64,000 nucleotides of DNA from contig MU839832.1 of assembly GCA_030411725.1 (NCBI GenBank), positions 1,550,001 through 1,614,000 on the forward strand, written 5' to 3'. Of this stretch, positions 45,709 to 56,761 are shown one piece after another. The stretch comes from Echria macrotheca (lineage: Eukaryota; Ascomycota; Sordariomycetes; Sordariales; Schizotheciaceae). The position numbers and the translations under genes are program-made. The notes beneath the pieces are model-generated. The model saw only the letters and a list, made by a program, of their open reading frames with translations, did not search any database and was not told the DNA's origin. Position 1 is the stretch's first letter, and each line of letters starts with the position of its first letter.

Positions 45709-47571
45709 ATGGGATGCCAAAGAAGGGGCGTGCTAGCCACGATATGCATTCTTCTCCTCGTCACGAGCGCTGTCGCGGTTGACTTCAACCGGACCTACCT
45801 CGAGGGCGTGGTGACCACATATCTCAACGCGCTCGTAGCGCACGATCCCGGGCGGCTTCCCACTACGGCAGACGTACGATACTCCGAGAACACAGTGGTA
45901 ATCCCGCTAGGCACGGGGCTGTGGCGGCTCGCGAGTGCGCCAGGCCGGTACCGACATGACTTTGTCGAGCCCGAAGCCGGCCAAGTGGTCACCATCACGA
46001 CGCTGACGGAGAACAACCGGCCTGTCATACACGTTGCCCGGCTCAAGGTAGAGAGCGACGGCCGAGTCAGCGAGATCGAGACGCACATCACACGCGATGC
46101 AGCCGGCGCTGCGCGGTACGAGGCCATGGGCTCTCCCGAGGCCGCGTGGTTCGAATCAGTGCCCAGGGCTCAGCAGAACCCACGGGGTAACTTGCTCGCG
46201 GCGCCCAACAGGTACTACGGCTTCATGGAGAGTCACGACCCGGATGACGACTTCTACTCGTTCGACGACGACTGCACCCAACTCGACGACGCGCTCCCGA
46301 CGACAACTCAGCACAACAGCACCACTGCCCTCTCCCCCCCCGGCTGCGCCAGCCAGTTTGGCACGGATTTTCTTGGCTCTGTCACGCGCGTGCGTGACAG
46401 GCGATTTGTTGTGGCCGACGAGGAGCGCCAGGCCGTGTTCGCCTTCGCAATCGTGGACCACGGCGGCACCGTTCGCAGGCTTCCGTCCGTCAGCGGGACG
46501 TCAACTCCAGTGTCGCCATACTTTGACGTCCCGCGTACCATGCACCGTGCCGAGGCGTTTAGACTCCGGGGCAACAAGCTTTACCGCATCGAAACGACGC
46601 TGATTGAGGTGCCCTATGGGACCCGAGCCCCGTTCGAGCCTGACAACGACAGCACAGATAAGCCAGACTGGGCTGGTATTGCCCCTGCTGCTCTTGCAAC
46701 CCATTGCGATCGCACCTGCGTTCGAGATGCTGTCGGCGCGATCCTACAGGCCATGGTAAAGCGCGATGTCTCAGGTCTACCGTTGGCACCGACAGCGAGG
46801 TACACCGAGAATGGCCGGCCTCTGGAGATCGGTAGCGACGGTTTATGGCTCACCCTCAGCGAATTTGATCCCAAGGGAGTCCACTTCTACGCGGCCCACC
46901 TAAACGAGAGCTCCGGAGGCTACTGGGGTGTCACACGAGAACACGACACACCCGGAGTGCTCTCGCTACGTGTACTAGTGAGCGGTGGGCGCATCACCGA
47001 GATAGAGGCAGTTTCTGTGCGGGCCGAGCACAAGGGCCCCGGCGACAGCACCATGACACTCTTTCGGCCACCACTGCCGGTAGAGTACACGGGGGATGAT
47101 CTTGGCCCGCTGGACCCCATATTTTCCCAGGCTTTGGATACAGTCCTCGGGGATGACAAACTCGGTCTGGCCGTTTCTTCATATCTAGACGGCCTGCACC
47201 GACATTCGGCCGATGGTGTGCCCATGTCGCCAAGCTGCGTGCGACGGGATAACGGACTCTCACAAACCAACTCGACATGCGCTGAGCAGCTTCGGGGCCT
47301 CGGCGTGGCGCCTAATGGGCTCCCTAGAAACACGGGTGACGTCCGGGACAGGCGGATTCTCGTGGCCGACGTGTCATTGGGTGTTGCGGCTGTGGTGGCC
47401 ATGGTTGACTACAGTCCGAGTGTGAGGGGGAATATATCGGACACGGAGAGTGTGCCCGGTACGTACATGGTCTCGCAACTATTTAAGTTGAACGGCAACG
47501 GGACCATTGTTCGTGTTGAAAGCTTCATAAAGTGGATGCCATTCGGATACACGTCGGCGTGGTCAGGATAG
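45709..47571 (+). CDS. Secreted protein with tandem DUF8021-like domains
   Basis: An intronless ORF of 620 aa from the ATG at 45709. The signal peptide is VLATICILLLVTSAVA. The first unit has YLEGVVTTYLNALVAHDPGR, LPTTADVRYSENTVVIPLG and GLWRLAS. The second has AVGAILQAMVKRDVSGLPLA, TARYTENGRPLEIG and DGLWLTL, preceded by HCDRTCVRDAV. Both match DUF8021-type (SnoaL-like) modules. A third, partial unit may follow (AVSSYLDGLHRHSADGVPMS). Between modules lie regions with V-R-D-R-R-[FI]-[VL]-V-A-D repeated (near 46395 and 47340), so the duplication includes the second half. It is extracellular; activity is unknown. Codon use is GC-rich and uniform. Confidence 0.85.
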   Translation: MGCQRRGVLATICILLLVTSAVAVDFNRTYLEGVVTTYLNALVAHDPGRLPTTADVRYSENTVVIPLGTGLWRLASAPGRYRHDFVEPEAGQVVTITTLTENNRPVIHVARLKVESDGRVSEIETHITRDAAGAARYEAMGSPEAAWFESVPRAQQNPRGNLLAAPNRYYGFMESHDPDDDFYSFDDDCTQLDDALPTTTQHNSTTALSPPGCASQFGTDFLGSVTRVRDRRFVVADEERQAVFAFAIVDHGGTVRRLPSVSGTSTPVSPYFDVPRTMHRAEAFRLRGNKLYRIETTLIEVPYGTRAPFEPDNDSTDKPDWAGIAPAALATHCDRTCVRDAVGAILQAMVKRDVSGLPLAPTARYTENGRPLEIGSDGLWLTLSEFDPKGVHFYAAHLNESSGGYWGVTREHDTPGVLSLRVLVSGGRITEIEAVSVRAEHKGPGDSTMTLFRPPLPVEYTGDDLGPLDPIFSQALDTVLGDDKLGLAVSSYLDGLHRHSADGVPMSPSCVRRDNGLSQTNSTCAEQLRGLGVAPNGLPRNTGDVRDRRILVADVSLGVAAVVAMVDYSPSVRGNISDTESVPGTYMVSQLFKLNGNGTIVRVESFIKWMPFGYTSAWSG

Positions 47572-48052
47572 ATGGGCGGTTACTTCTCTTCCGAATGATT
47601 AGATAATTCCGAGGTGCTGATATGCGTGGAGGCCAGATGTGTGTTTGACGGGAAGTTGCTTCCAGGTGATACAGACCTGAAGTGCTGGGCGCTTGGAAGA
47701 ATGCCTAGCAGCTGGACAGAGTAAGGTAGCTTTGGCAGCTCTACCTCACTGCGCCGCAGCGGTGCAACCCCGGTTAAGCCATCTTCATTTGGCGTATATG
47801 AATTCTTGGTCACCACGACATCACTCTCGTTGACAATATACCTTCTGTAACAGATGCAGTTGGTGAAGGGATATTGAGCTGTACCTACGCCGCTGGGACA
47901 ATAGGCTGAGTTCGAATTGGCCCCCGAAGAGAACGCTTCATTTGTTCGGAACCCTCCATGCATAAAATATAAATACTCGACATTCTTCTCACACTTAGAC
48001 GCCGGAATGGACCCATCGCAGTTCACCACACTGATGGATGCATCTGCCCAAA
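47572..48052. other. Intergenic
   Basis: 481 bp between tandem genes; includes the TATA-like element at 47961-47974. Confidence 0.5.
47961..47974 (+). promoter_or_regulatory. TATA-like element
   Basis: An ATAAAATATAAAT stretch lies about 80-90 bp upstream of the ATG at 48053, a plausible core promoter position for that gene. Confidence 0.4.
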
Positions 48053-49468
48053 ATGGCCCCCTTCTCCTCTCTCGTTGTCGTCCTACTCGCTGTGGCGATG
48101 AAAAGCAACCTGGTCCATGGCCAATCTGAGAAAGGCTCGAGCTGGTGCGATGCAGCAAACTGGATGCCGGACTACAGTGTTTATCATTTTATGAACGCAA
48201 CTTTGGACAACTACGCGCAAGTTGATAATAAGGTACCCACCTTTACACTGAACTTCACCGAGGGCCATGGAACGCCCTTTTCAGTCGCATGCGACGGTGT
48301 CAACGACCCCTTAGTATCATGGAGCGGCGAAGGAAGATGCAACGACATTGACCACTGGGATACCTGCGTCAGGCGGTGTCAGAGATACACCGGAGAGCCT
48401 CCGCCAAACATTCGGGCCGAGACTACTTGCAACAGGGGAGGTTGCAACCTCGATCTGTACTGGAACTGCTCGGACCCGAGCTATTCCAAAATGTAAGGAC
48501 AAGACGAAAACACCCCAGTTGCAGTACCCAGTTCGTTAACCTCGCCTCCAAAAACAGTTTCCGTCGGCCATGGGTTTCTGATAACCACGACTGGATATCT
48601 GGGAATTTCAAGACATACAAGAGCGGAATGAAAATCCTCTTCGCCGCAAGATATGCGCCGGAAATCCCGGATCCCGACTGCGTCGCGGCGACGCCAAATG
48701 CATGGACGGTAACGTTTTTCGACTACCAAGCGATCCACACCAACTGGTCACAAGAGGTCATCGACAACAATGGGTTCATCGGGGGTATGTTCGGGCAAGT
48801 GCCCAACTTCGACCCAAACGAAGATAATCTACAGCAAGTCGACTGGCGGGTGACGTTGACCAACCCTGCCATCAAGAACTTCACCCTGGGCTGCCGCGTC
48901 TACCACACTCCTTCGACGTATGACAACTCCATGACTCCTAGTGTAGGCCGACTCGAGTGGACCACCAAGCCACCGCTCCCACCCGGACCTCTGCCCAAGG
49001 CGTATAAGCCCGGAGACCTGTACTGGAGCAGCTGCACCCACAGCTACGACGGGCCTGATACCCAGGGCTTTCCGTCCACGGTTACGGGATCGGTAGCGTT
49101 CGACATGACGACGAATACGCTCTGGTTCAACCAGACATGGGCATGTGGCGGCGACAAGAGCACGGCACCGTAAGTCATAATGTCCTTTTTACATCCAGCA
49201 GCAAGCAAAAGTGTTCGAGACGTGCAAAATTCTAAAACAAGACGCCAGGTCTCTTATTTTTGCCTCAGGGCAGGGGCCCATCCCCGCAGCTTGCACCACT
49301 CGTCCCCCGCTCAATATATGGGCCGCGCAACAGAGTCGCGGCTTGCCGGGCTCTAACACGTGGGTTGTCGAATGCACTGCCCAGGACACTTCGGTGGTGG
49401 ACATGAATGTCGTGTCTCCGCGGCCGGCTGCGGAGAGCGAGGCGGTTGACATTTACAAGTGGTGGTAG
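48053..49468 (+). CDS. Secreted hypothetical protein
   Basis: Exons 48053-48492, 48558-49169 and 49249-49468 (1272 nt, 423 aa). The signal peptide is APFSSLVVVLLAVAMKSNLV; an ATG at 48038 in the same frame is possible. The mature protein has many Cys and Trp residues: SSWCDAANWMPDYSVYHF, CDGVNDPLVSWSGEG, DTCVRRCQRY and CNRGGCNLDLYWNCSDP. It also has several N-glycosylation sites and a C-terminal VVECTAQD...VDIYKWW. The first and last exons share the W-C-rich, beta-sandwich-like look of fungal extracellular proteins. No catalytic motif recognised. Splice phases agree throughout; the last acceptor (GCCAG at 49248) was chosen to keep frame. Confidence 0.75.
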
Positions 49469-50299
49469 CGGGATGTGCTCGGCATTCCCCGGGCGAGCCG
49501 TTGTATCCTGCTTTGACATTATCTCTTTCATGAAGCGATAATCAGAAATGAGTAGCTCTGATTAGCTATGATTCACGTCTATTGCTTTCGTGGTGGGTTT
49601 AAGGAATCGGAAGGTGTCAGGAACGCTGATTTCGGCTGCCGATGGCGATTTTCAGTGTTAGTGCTCTCAAGTCGATCAGTAAGGTTAGAAATCAGCAGCT
49701 CCGTTGTTTTAATACCGGTGCTCATATCACTGCGCGATTAGTAACCAGAACGCAAGAAAATTAGGTACCTCTGGGAGACAAAGGGGTTGCTGGTGGCTAC
49801 CTACGTTGTCTGGTGGTCAAATCGAGAAAAGCGAGTTAATTACTCCGTATGCTGATGGCAAATCAGTAACAAAAAGAGAATCCAGATACGTTTTATTTTT
49901 CTCTCGAAGCATAAGCTTTTGATTAAACTGTAGTTGATCCTTGTGGTTACTAATTGCACCCAAAAATCGTAATCGACCTCTCGAGCAAAAGGCGTCGGGG
50001 TTTGACATGCAGCCGCCAGGCAGCACAGCCAAACACAAACGACCACCTGTCCGCAAATGTTGACTTACCAGACACGCGCCGAGATGAGCTCTTGATAACA
50101 GATTTCGACTTTTAGAATGAGATATTGACAGCCTATATCACCCACAATACCTCTCTCGCACAAGAACCCCAACAAATGTTCTTTGTGTGACAAAACTCAC
50201 CTCTCCAACAACTACAACAACAACAACAACAACAATAACTAAACCAAGACAAATCACATCAAACTCACCAACCCTAAGACGAGAACAAAAAACAAAACA
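49469..50299. other. Intergenic
   Basis: 831 bp; 3' flank of the secreted protein gene and promoter and leader of the GTPase gene, including the CAA repeat listed separately. Confidence 0.5.
50205..50237 (+). repeat. (CAA)n microsatellite in 5' leader
   Basis: A run of CAA triplets interrupted by CTA lies 60-95 bp upstream of the GTPase ATG. CAA-rich leaders are unstructured and common in translated fungal mRNAs. Confidence 0.8.
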
Positions 50300-50938
50300 A
50301 TGTCCACCCTAGCCACAACCCTCCTCTACGCCCTCGGCCTCCGCACCCCAAAACGCCTCTCCCTACTCCTCCTCGGCCTCGACAACGCCGGCAAAACAAC
50401 CCTCCTCCACCGCCTCCAAAACCCCTCCGCCCCCGCCTCCGCACCTTTTCTCAAGAACTGCACCCCGTCATTCTTCCCCTCCACCGAGGACAATCTACAC
50501 ATAGACCTAGACGACTACCCCAGCAGGCTCGTACTGCGCGTGTTCGACCTCCCCGGCCACGTGCAGGCGCGACGGCTGTGGAGGGATAGTTTGCTGGCCG
50601 ATATGGATGTGGACGGTGTGGTGTTTGTGGTTGATTCTGCTGATTCTGAGAGATTTGGGGAGGCGAGGGAGGTGTTGGAGGGGATTCTGAAAGCGTTGGG
50701 GGGGAATAATGGGAGGGGAGAATCATCGGGAAGGGGAGGGGTGCCGGTTGTGGTGTGGGGGAGTAAGGCTGATGTGGAGGGGGCGGTGAGGGTGGATGGG
50801 TTGAGAGAGGCTTTTGGGCTGGGGAAGGGGGAGGGGGAGGATGGGAGGTCTCTGGGGGTGTTTGTGGGCTCTTCTCTTGCTGGGACTGGATATCGTGATG
50901 CGTTGGGGTGGTTGGTGATGCGGACGGGGACTAGGTAG
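50300..50938 (+). CDS. Divergent Sar1/Arf-type small GTPase
   Basis: An intronless ORF of 212 aa. The P-loop is canonical (GLDNAGKTT, residues 26-34), preceded by a hydrophobic N-terminus as in Sar1. The region FFPSTEDNLHID aligns with the Sar1 switch I (H-P-T-S-E-E-L). VFDLPGHVQARRLWRDSL matches the Sar1 switch II block, where DLGGH is usual, so Gly is replaced by Pro. VVFVVDSADSERF is typical. G4 reads WGSKADV, where NKxD is expected. SSLAGTGYRDALGWL matches the Sar1 C-terminus. It is related to Sar1, which builds COPII coats at the ER, but the altered G3 and G4 suggest changed nucleotide binding or hydrolysis. This is probably a paralogue of a conserved intron-containing Sar1 elsewhere. 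Confidence 0.88.
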   Translation: MSTLATTLLYALGLRTPKRLSLLLLGLDNAGKTTLLHRLQNPSAPASAPFLKNCTPSFFPSTEDNLHIDLDDYPSRLVLRVFDLPGHVQARRLWRDSLLADMDVDGVVFVVDSADSERFGEAREVLEGILKALGGNNGRGESSGRGGVPVVVWGSKADVEGAVRVDGLREAFGLGKGEGEDGRSLGVFVGSSLAGTGYRDALGWLVMRTGTR

Positions 50939-52537
50939 CTAGGTAGGTTAGGCGCTTTCATCGAGCAAGTTGCATGCACGAGAGAAATGGGAACTGTTTC
51001 CTGGGAAATAGGTAGTGTCCTTTTGTCAACACCGTAACGTCATCCTACCGCTGTTTACTGTAGAGGATAGAGGAGCAACTTTGTCCAGGGTCCTGGTGGA
51101 CGTCTACGTATTTCCTCCAGAGCTTTACAGGAAGATATGAGTAGGTACGAAGTCCTTTAGCACTGTTGCTAATCATCCTGTCGTCAGACAGTTTTATGCT
51201 ATCCACTTGCCGTTACTGGTAGCAGTTGGTGACGCTCCTGCTCCCTTTACGTGCTCAAATTCTTCAGCTCTTCCTGGGCTCGTCAAACGCCCTTTCCGTG
51301 CTCGATCGCACCTGCAGTTAGTTCCTTCCCAAGCATGTCGTTGTTGACGATGAGCGCCATTCTCAATTTGCTTTGCCAAGATCTTGATCTGGCCCCGCCA
51401 CAGCTTCTTATCTGGTATTTGTCGCCGTACAGCTGCTGCAGTTGAGGAAGGTGCCAGGCGACAAGAGGGCATGGAACTGGAACTAGCGACTTGGTGTCTT
51501 TATTCTCAGTAGTACACCTACTGGTATTGGAAAAGTACAAAATGATAGTGATTATGCGGGTAGATGGTTCTAGACTATTACAAACCGGAGTCGGATTCGG
51601 AGCTATCACTCCTGCTTCCATGTGCTAGTGGGTTCCTGCATGAACAGCGGGGGGCAACTCGGTACCTAAGCTCGATATCTGGAATATCGATGCTCGGACC
51701 TGAAACACCTTATTTCAATCAGGAACGGCATGGAATTGGGGGCCGCAGTGACAAGGGCATGAAGGACATTGTTGGAATTCGCAGTGGGAACACTTCACGG
51801 TAGCTGGGTTTCAAATCAACATTTGCACTGATCTCTCCCCCATCGATGACCTCACGAAATCTGGAACTAACCCGGGTCGTGCAAGACAGTATCAGACATC
51901 ACGGCGGATCGGAGCGAGTCGGCTGTTGATTCGTCCACGATGCAGCATGCCATTTTAACCTCGCCTGCGGAGCGGCCAATTAATCGCCGGCATAACTATA
52001 GGTACCCCTGACAAGACACGCACGGCAAGGCGTCAAGTGCCGGGACACGGCCTCGTCGAATCCAGATCCCCGATTCGGAAGGTCGCTGCTTGGCGTCCGG
52101 TGACTGCCCCCGGTTCGGCACCTGGGCCGCCCAGATTGCAACATGGCCTCTGCAAATGCGTGCACCTGAGCAGTGAGCACACTCGAGCGTCTTATCAAGG
52201 GCGGTTCGAGAACAAAATGCGAGCATCGGCCATCTCGCATCCCGCGGGAAGGTCGCAGCCCATCGTGCACCTGCAGCAGCCCGGCTTCCCCCAAAACGGA
52301 AGTTAAACGAGATCGTCCTGTGTCGCCCTGCCAAGTCGTCATCGCTTCCTCGACAACCCAGGTAGCCAGAGTGCGACATGGTCGTACCCTCGCCAGATCT
52401 GGTGATACCCGCTCAGCTGTGTACCTGAGGTATATATAAAGAAGCGCCGAATGATGCCTAGACGACGATCAACACATCGCCACCACAGCTGACATTTCTT
52501 CCCGTCCGTCTGCCATCGTCTTCCATCAGCCGCCAAG
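50939..52537. other. Intergenic
   Basis: 1.6 kb with no supported gene; ORFs on both strands near 52000-52380 overlap each other and lack motifs. It ends in the carboxypeptidase promoter. Confidence 0.5.
52431..52440 (+). promoter_or_regulatory. TATA box of carboxypeptidase gene
   Basis: TATATATAAA lies 98 bp upstream of the ATG at 52538, a typical position for a highly expressed secreted enzyme gene. Confidence 0.65.
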
Positions 52538-53996
52538 ATGAAGTCCCTCCTCGCCCTGTCCGGCCTCCTGGCCCTGTCGTCGGCTGCGGCCGTGGCCCCG
52601 CAAAAGGTGTCGTACGACGGGTACAAGGTCTTCCGTGTGTCGGTCGGCAAGGACGTGGCCCGCGTCAAGGGCGCCGTCGACAAGCTCGGTCTGGCGACGT
52701 GGATGGGCGGGCCGCGGGCCAATGCTAATGCGGATGTTGTCGTGCCGCCCGCGCAGGTGGATGCCTTCCTGGCTGAGATCTCGGGGCTCCCGACCGTCAC
52801 GATGCACGAGGATCTGGGCGCCTCCATCGCCGACGAGTCGGGCTTCAGCACCTATGCCGGTATGTTTTTTTCTGCTGACAAAAAGGGGGCACTGGCTGAT
52901 ATGGATCCAGCGGGCTCTGCCAATGACACGTGGTTCAACTCGTACCACAGCTATGCCGACCATCTCCAGTTCTTGAAGGATCTGCAGTCGTCGTACCCGT
53001 CCAACTCGGAGATCGTCACGTCTGGCAACTCGCTGAACGGGCGGCCCATCACCGGCATTCACTTCTGGGGGAGCTCAAAGGGCAAGCCGGCCATCGTGTT
53101 CCACGGCACCGTCCACGCTAGAGAGTGGATTTCTACCATGGTTAGTGAATTGTAAAAGCATTGATAACGTACCTAACTAGGTAACTAACCATGGACCAGG
53201 TCACCGAGTATTTTGCTTACTATCTCCTGACGAACTCGGGCACCTCAGAGGTCCAGGGGTTCCTGAACAAATACGACTTTTACATCTTCCCGGTCGTCAA
53301 CCCCGACGGTAATAAGAGTGTTGTCTCACGAGAGATCAAGCGCTAATCGTTGTAGGGTTCGTCTACACCCAGACCTCGGATCGCATGTGGCGCAAGAACC
53401 GCCAGGCCGTCTCGGGCAGCAGCTGCGTCGGCCACGACATCAACCGGAACTGGCCCTACCAGTGGTCCGTCTCGGGCGGCGCGTCAACGAATCCGTGTGA
53501 TGCCGACTTCAAGGGCAAGTCCCAGGGCGACGCGCCCGAGACGTCGGCGCTGTCGTCGTGGCTGCAGTCCACCAAGAAGAGCCAGGGCATCAAGCTGTAC
53601 ATTGACTGGCACTCGTACTCGCAGCTGTTCATGACGCGTAAGTTGAAATTTGTAGAGACTAAAACCGGAAACTGACGGGTTATAGCCTACGGGTACTCGT
53701 GCACGGCACTGGCGACCAAGAACACGGAGCTGCAGTCTCTGGCCAAGGGCGCCGCCGCCGCCATCAAGGCCGTCTATGGGACGAGCTTCGCCACCGGCCC
53801 GATCTGCTCCACCATCTACAAGGCGACGGGAAATAGCGTCGATTATACCCAGGATGTTATCGGTGCCGACTATGTGTTTACTGCCGAGCTGCGCGACAAG
53901 GGCAACTATGGATTCGTGCTTCCGGCGAGCCAGATTCTGCCGAGTGGCCAGGAGGCGTACGCGGGGGTGCGCTATCTGTTGCAGAACATGAAGTGA
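52538..53996 (+). CDS. Secreted M14 zinc carboxypeptidase (A type)
   Basis: Exons 52538-52859, 52911-53140, 53200-53308, 53356-53637 and 53686-53996 (1254 nt, 417 aa). A signal peptide (LLALSGLLALSSAAA) is followed by an activation propeptide of about 90 aa and the catalytic domain. The zinc ligands are His and Glu of HAREW (about 176 and 179) and His of DWHSYSQL (about 306). Asn-Arg of DINRNWPYQW binds substrate, and the catalytic Glu is in FTAELRDKG (about 382). All are present, so the enzyme should be an active metallocarboxypeptidase that removes C-terminal residues from peptides outside the cell. Length and order are standard for fungal M14A enzymes. Confidence 0.94.
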
Positions 53997-54103
53997 GCCT
54001 ACAAGAAAGAATGAAGTGACGGTTATGGATAAAGAATTTTGTGTATGTATTTGGGACCTAGGTTTTTGTATATATTGCAAACAAGAGACATATCTCATTC
54101 TAG

Positions 54104-56761
54104 TTACTCATCGTCTTTCAACGCCTCAAGCTCCTCCTCATCAATCTCGTCCTCGTCGCTGTCAATGTGACTGTCCTCCTCTTCTTCATCGTCTTCCTCA
54201 TCCTCATCCTCATCCTCATCACTGTCTTTACCATCACCATCCTCATCATCACTACCCCGCGTCCAAAAACTCCCCCGAATCTCCCCCTCATCATCCCCCC
54301 CCGCAACCTCCCTCACCCGTCTCCAATACGGGCCCCCCGCATGCACCTCCTCGTCCACCTCCTCGGGTACCTCATTCGTAACCGCCGGTACAGGAATCAC
54401 GCGCGAATCATCGACGCTCGAAACCATCCAGTCATTCCGGAAGAAATCCAGCACCAGCTGGACACCACCACCCTCATCAGGATACTCCCTGACCAAAACG
54501 GGAGGGATCAACAGCCGCAGCGCGGGGATTTCTTTGTGGGAAGTAATGTACAACTCCGCGCCGACTGCTGCGTCGCCCCAGCAGGCTGCGAAGTTTATTC
54601 TCGTCGTTCTAGGGCGGTCAGAATAAAAAAAGATCTTGTCATCCACCCGCTCGATCTGCGATTCGTTGAGGGTGATGTTGTTTCCTAGCAACAGAATCGG
54701 GGCGGATCGGAGGCGGTGAGTGCAGAAGCCAAGGCATTTGGTGTATTCGGCGGCGACGTCGGCGGAGTGGAAGGCGTTGAAGGTGCGGTAGGTGTGGGCG
54801 GGGCAGCAGCCTTCTTCTTCGTCAGAGTCAGAGTCGTCGGAGTCCTCCCAGGACGGCCGGGGGCGTTTGGTGAATTCTTTTTGTTGCTCGGGGTTGTGGA
54901 AGAGCGGGGCAATGTCGGGGGTGGTGAGGCGGTGGAAGGGGGCGGAGATGGAGAACGACGAAAGGGAAGGAGAGGTTGTGGTGGGGGTGGCTTCGCGCGA
55001 GGAGATCACTCGGAATGCGTCTGCCGTGCAGGTTATCGTCTCGCGGAGGGTGGTTGTGCGACAGAGTAAGCGGAAGGGGCCGTGGTCTGCGAGCTTGGCG
55101 TTGAAGTAGTCGAGGACTGCGAGGACGGCGCAGTCGATGATCCAGTTCTTTCTCTGGTCTATGGCGTCCCCGGTGTGGTCCTGATGCGGAAACCAGTAGT
55201 CATACCCGTTGGTTAACCACCGCGTACTGCCGAGCTGTTTGTAGAGAAACAGCCCCCTTTGGCCGTGTTGTTGATTTGTGGTGATCTGGCTCCACCTGAG
55301 AGCATTGGCCCGCTCAAAACACGCGTGTGCGTACGCGGCTATCTCGTCGTCGAATACACCTGGACCGGTGAGGTAGCACGCTGTGCTGAATAGGCTTGCG
55401 GCCTCGTAATTCTCTCGGGAGACGGAAGTGTCGTGGAAAACCAGTTCTGTGCGCAGGAAGAGTTTGGTCCCGTTGGTGAATGGACGGCCGGTGTGGGAGT
55501 GGCGCTGGTCCATTACTATGCACTCGAACTCCCCTACACGATCGATCATCACGTCTGAGTCGGAGTTGTCGATTTGTAACACGCCATCCGGGTTTGTACC
55601 AGCAGAAAGATAGATGAGGAGGGTATACCGACTCACGTGCGACCTTGCTGCGTCAAAGTAGGGCGTGTCGCGGTGCGCCGAGAAAGCAGCGTCGGAAGGG
55701 GAGAACTTGTTGACCCGAAAAACGGGATTGACGAATGCGAAGCCGTCTGACGAGACGGAGGCGAGATGGTTGAGGAGGTCGCTGGCCCGGACCGCGGCTG
55801 TCAGGGCCCGTGAGAGGATGGCCGAGTGGAAGATGAAGCGGGCGCCGCCTCGGCTGGATTTATTCAGTGGCGGGACGTATAGATCTAGCATGGCGAGGTT
55901 CAGGAGAATCTCTTTAACAGGGCCAGTAAGATTGATGCTCCAGGTATCGGTTTCGGGTGATTGGACGGGGTGGACGTCGTCGAAGGTGAACGAGGGTGGT
56001 TGGTGGGAGGTGTGATCCTCAACCCAACTGTCGAGGGGTATGATGTTCTCAAAATTGTGATACGAAAGCTCAGCGGCGTCGACAAACACCGTGAATAGTC
56101 TTGGTTTCCCGAGGACCTGTGCAAAGAACGGAATCCATTCCGCAGAGGGGAGTTTGGTGTCTAGGTCCTCGATAAACTTGGCCACCTTGCGGGACGGCGT
56201 CGGGTGGAAGGATATTGTCATACCCTGCATCTCGATGATGCTCACTCCGGATGTGTCATCTAGGACCTCGGCGAGCTTGACCAGAAGGGAGCACTCGTCG
56301 TCAGTCAGGAGCCCCGGCGTTGTCGAAGCGAGGTAGAGATCGCGGACGGCTAGACCAACGACTCGTTTCTTTTCCGTGTTCCAGGTGCTGTATTGCTGCT
56401 GGAGGTAAGGGTCTGAGATGAGACTGCGCAAGAAGGGCAGTGATCGGATGTTTTCATCCCCATCTGTTGGGGTGTCGAAGAGGAGGGGGTGGATACGCGA
56501 GGAAGAGGAGTCGACAACGCTCCCGTCCAGCAAGTTTCGGAGTTTTGGGGTATCGCTGCGTTCCTTGTCCGACAAGAAGCACTTGATTTTGGCGGTGTCC
56601 CACTCGATCTTTTGTTCTTGTTGGCCTGGGCCGTTTCCCGGAGTGATGCGACACCACCGTGCGAGGGGACGGGCAAACGCGGGGATGGGATCATCTGGGT
56701 GTGGTCCATTGGTAACAGAACCCGTACGCGGCCGTTTTCTGTCTGGACTGGTGTCTGCCAT
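54104..56761 (-). CDS. Large 2OG-Fe(II) (prolyl hydroxylase-like) oxygenase with acidic tail
   Basis: An intronless ORF of 885 aa. The ATG at 56761 (MADTSPDRKRPRTG) is preferred; the frame is open to 56869. HRDTPYFD (His about 363, Asp about 365), RYTLLIYLSAG and MDQRHSHTGRPF (His about 421-423) with a following LFLRTELVF give the iron and 2-oxoglutarate ligand pattern of prolyl-4-hydroxylase-like enzymes. The N-terminal region of about 340 aa is unrecognised. The C-terminus contains CCPAHTYRTFNAFH and then a long Asp/Glu-rich tail, and KRPRTG near the N-terminus could be a nuclear signal. The substrate is unknown. It converges with the carboxypeptidase gene, only 107 bp apart, so transcripts may overlap. 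Confidence 0.85.
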   Translation of the reverse strand: MADTSPDRKRPRTGSVTNGPHPDDPIPAFARPLARWCRITPGNGPGQQEQKIEWDTAKIKCFLSDKERSDTPKLRNLLDGSVVDSSSSRIHPLLFDTPTDGDENIRSLPFLRSLISDPYLQQQYSTWNTEKKRVVGLAVRDLYLASTTPGLLTDDECSLLVKLAEVLDDTSGVSIIEMQGMTISFHPTPSRKVAKFIEDLDTKLPSAEWIPFFAQVLGKPRLFTVFVDAAELSYHNFENIIPLDSWVEDHTSHQPPSFTFDDVHPVQSPETDTWSINLTGPVKEILLNLAMLDLYVPPLNKSSRGGARFIFHSAILSRALTAAVRASDLLNHLASVSSDGFAFVNPVFRVNKFSPSDAAFSAHRDTPYFDAARSHVSRYTLLIYLSAGTNPDGVLQIDNSDSDVMIDRVGEFECIVMDQRHSHTGRPFTNGTKLFLRTELVFHDTSVSRENYEAASLFSTACYLTGPGVFDDEIAAYAHACFERANALRWSQITTNQQHGQRGLFLYKQLGSTRWLTNGYDYWFPHQDHTGDAIDQRKNWIIDCAVLAVLDYFNAKLADHGPFRLLCRTTTLRETITCTADAFRVISSREATPTTTSPSLSSFSISAPFHRLTTPDIAPLFHNPEQQKEFTKRPRPSWEDSDDSDSDEEEGCCPAHTYRTFNAFHSADVAAEYTKCLGFCTHRLRSAPILLLGNNITLNESQIERVDDKIFFYSDRPRTTRINFAACWGDAAVGAELYITSHKEIPALRLLIPPVLVREYPDEGGGVQLVLDFFRNDWMVSSVDDSRVIPVPAVTNEVPEEVDEEVHAGGPYWRRVREVAGGDDEGEIRGSFWTRGSDDEDGDGKDSDEDEDEDEEDDEEEEDSHIDSDEDEIDEEELEALKDDE

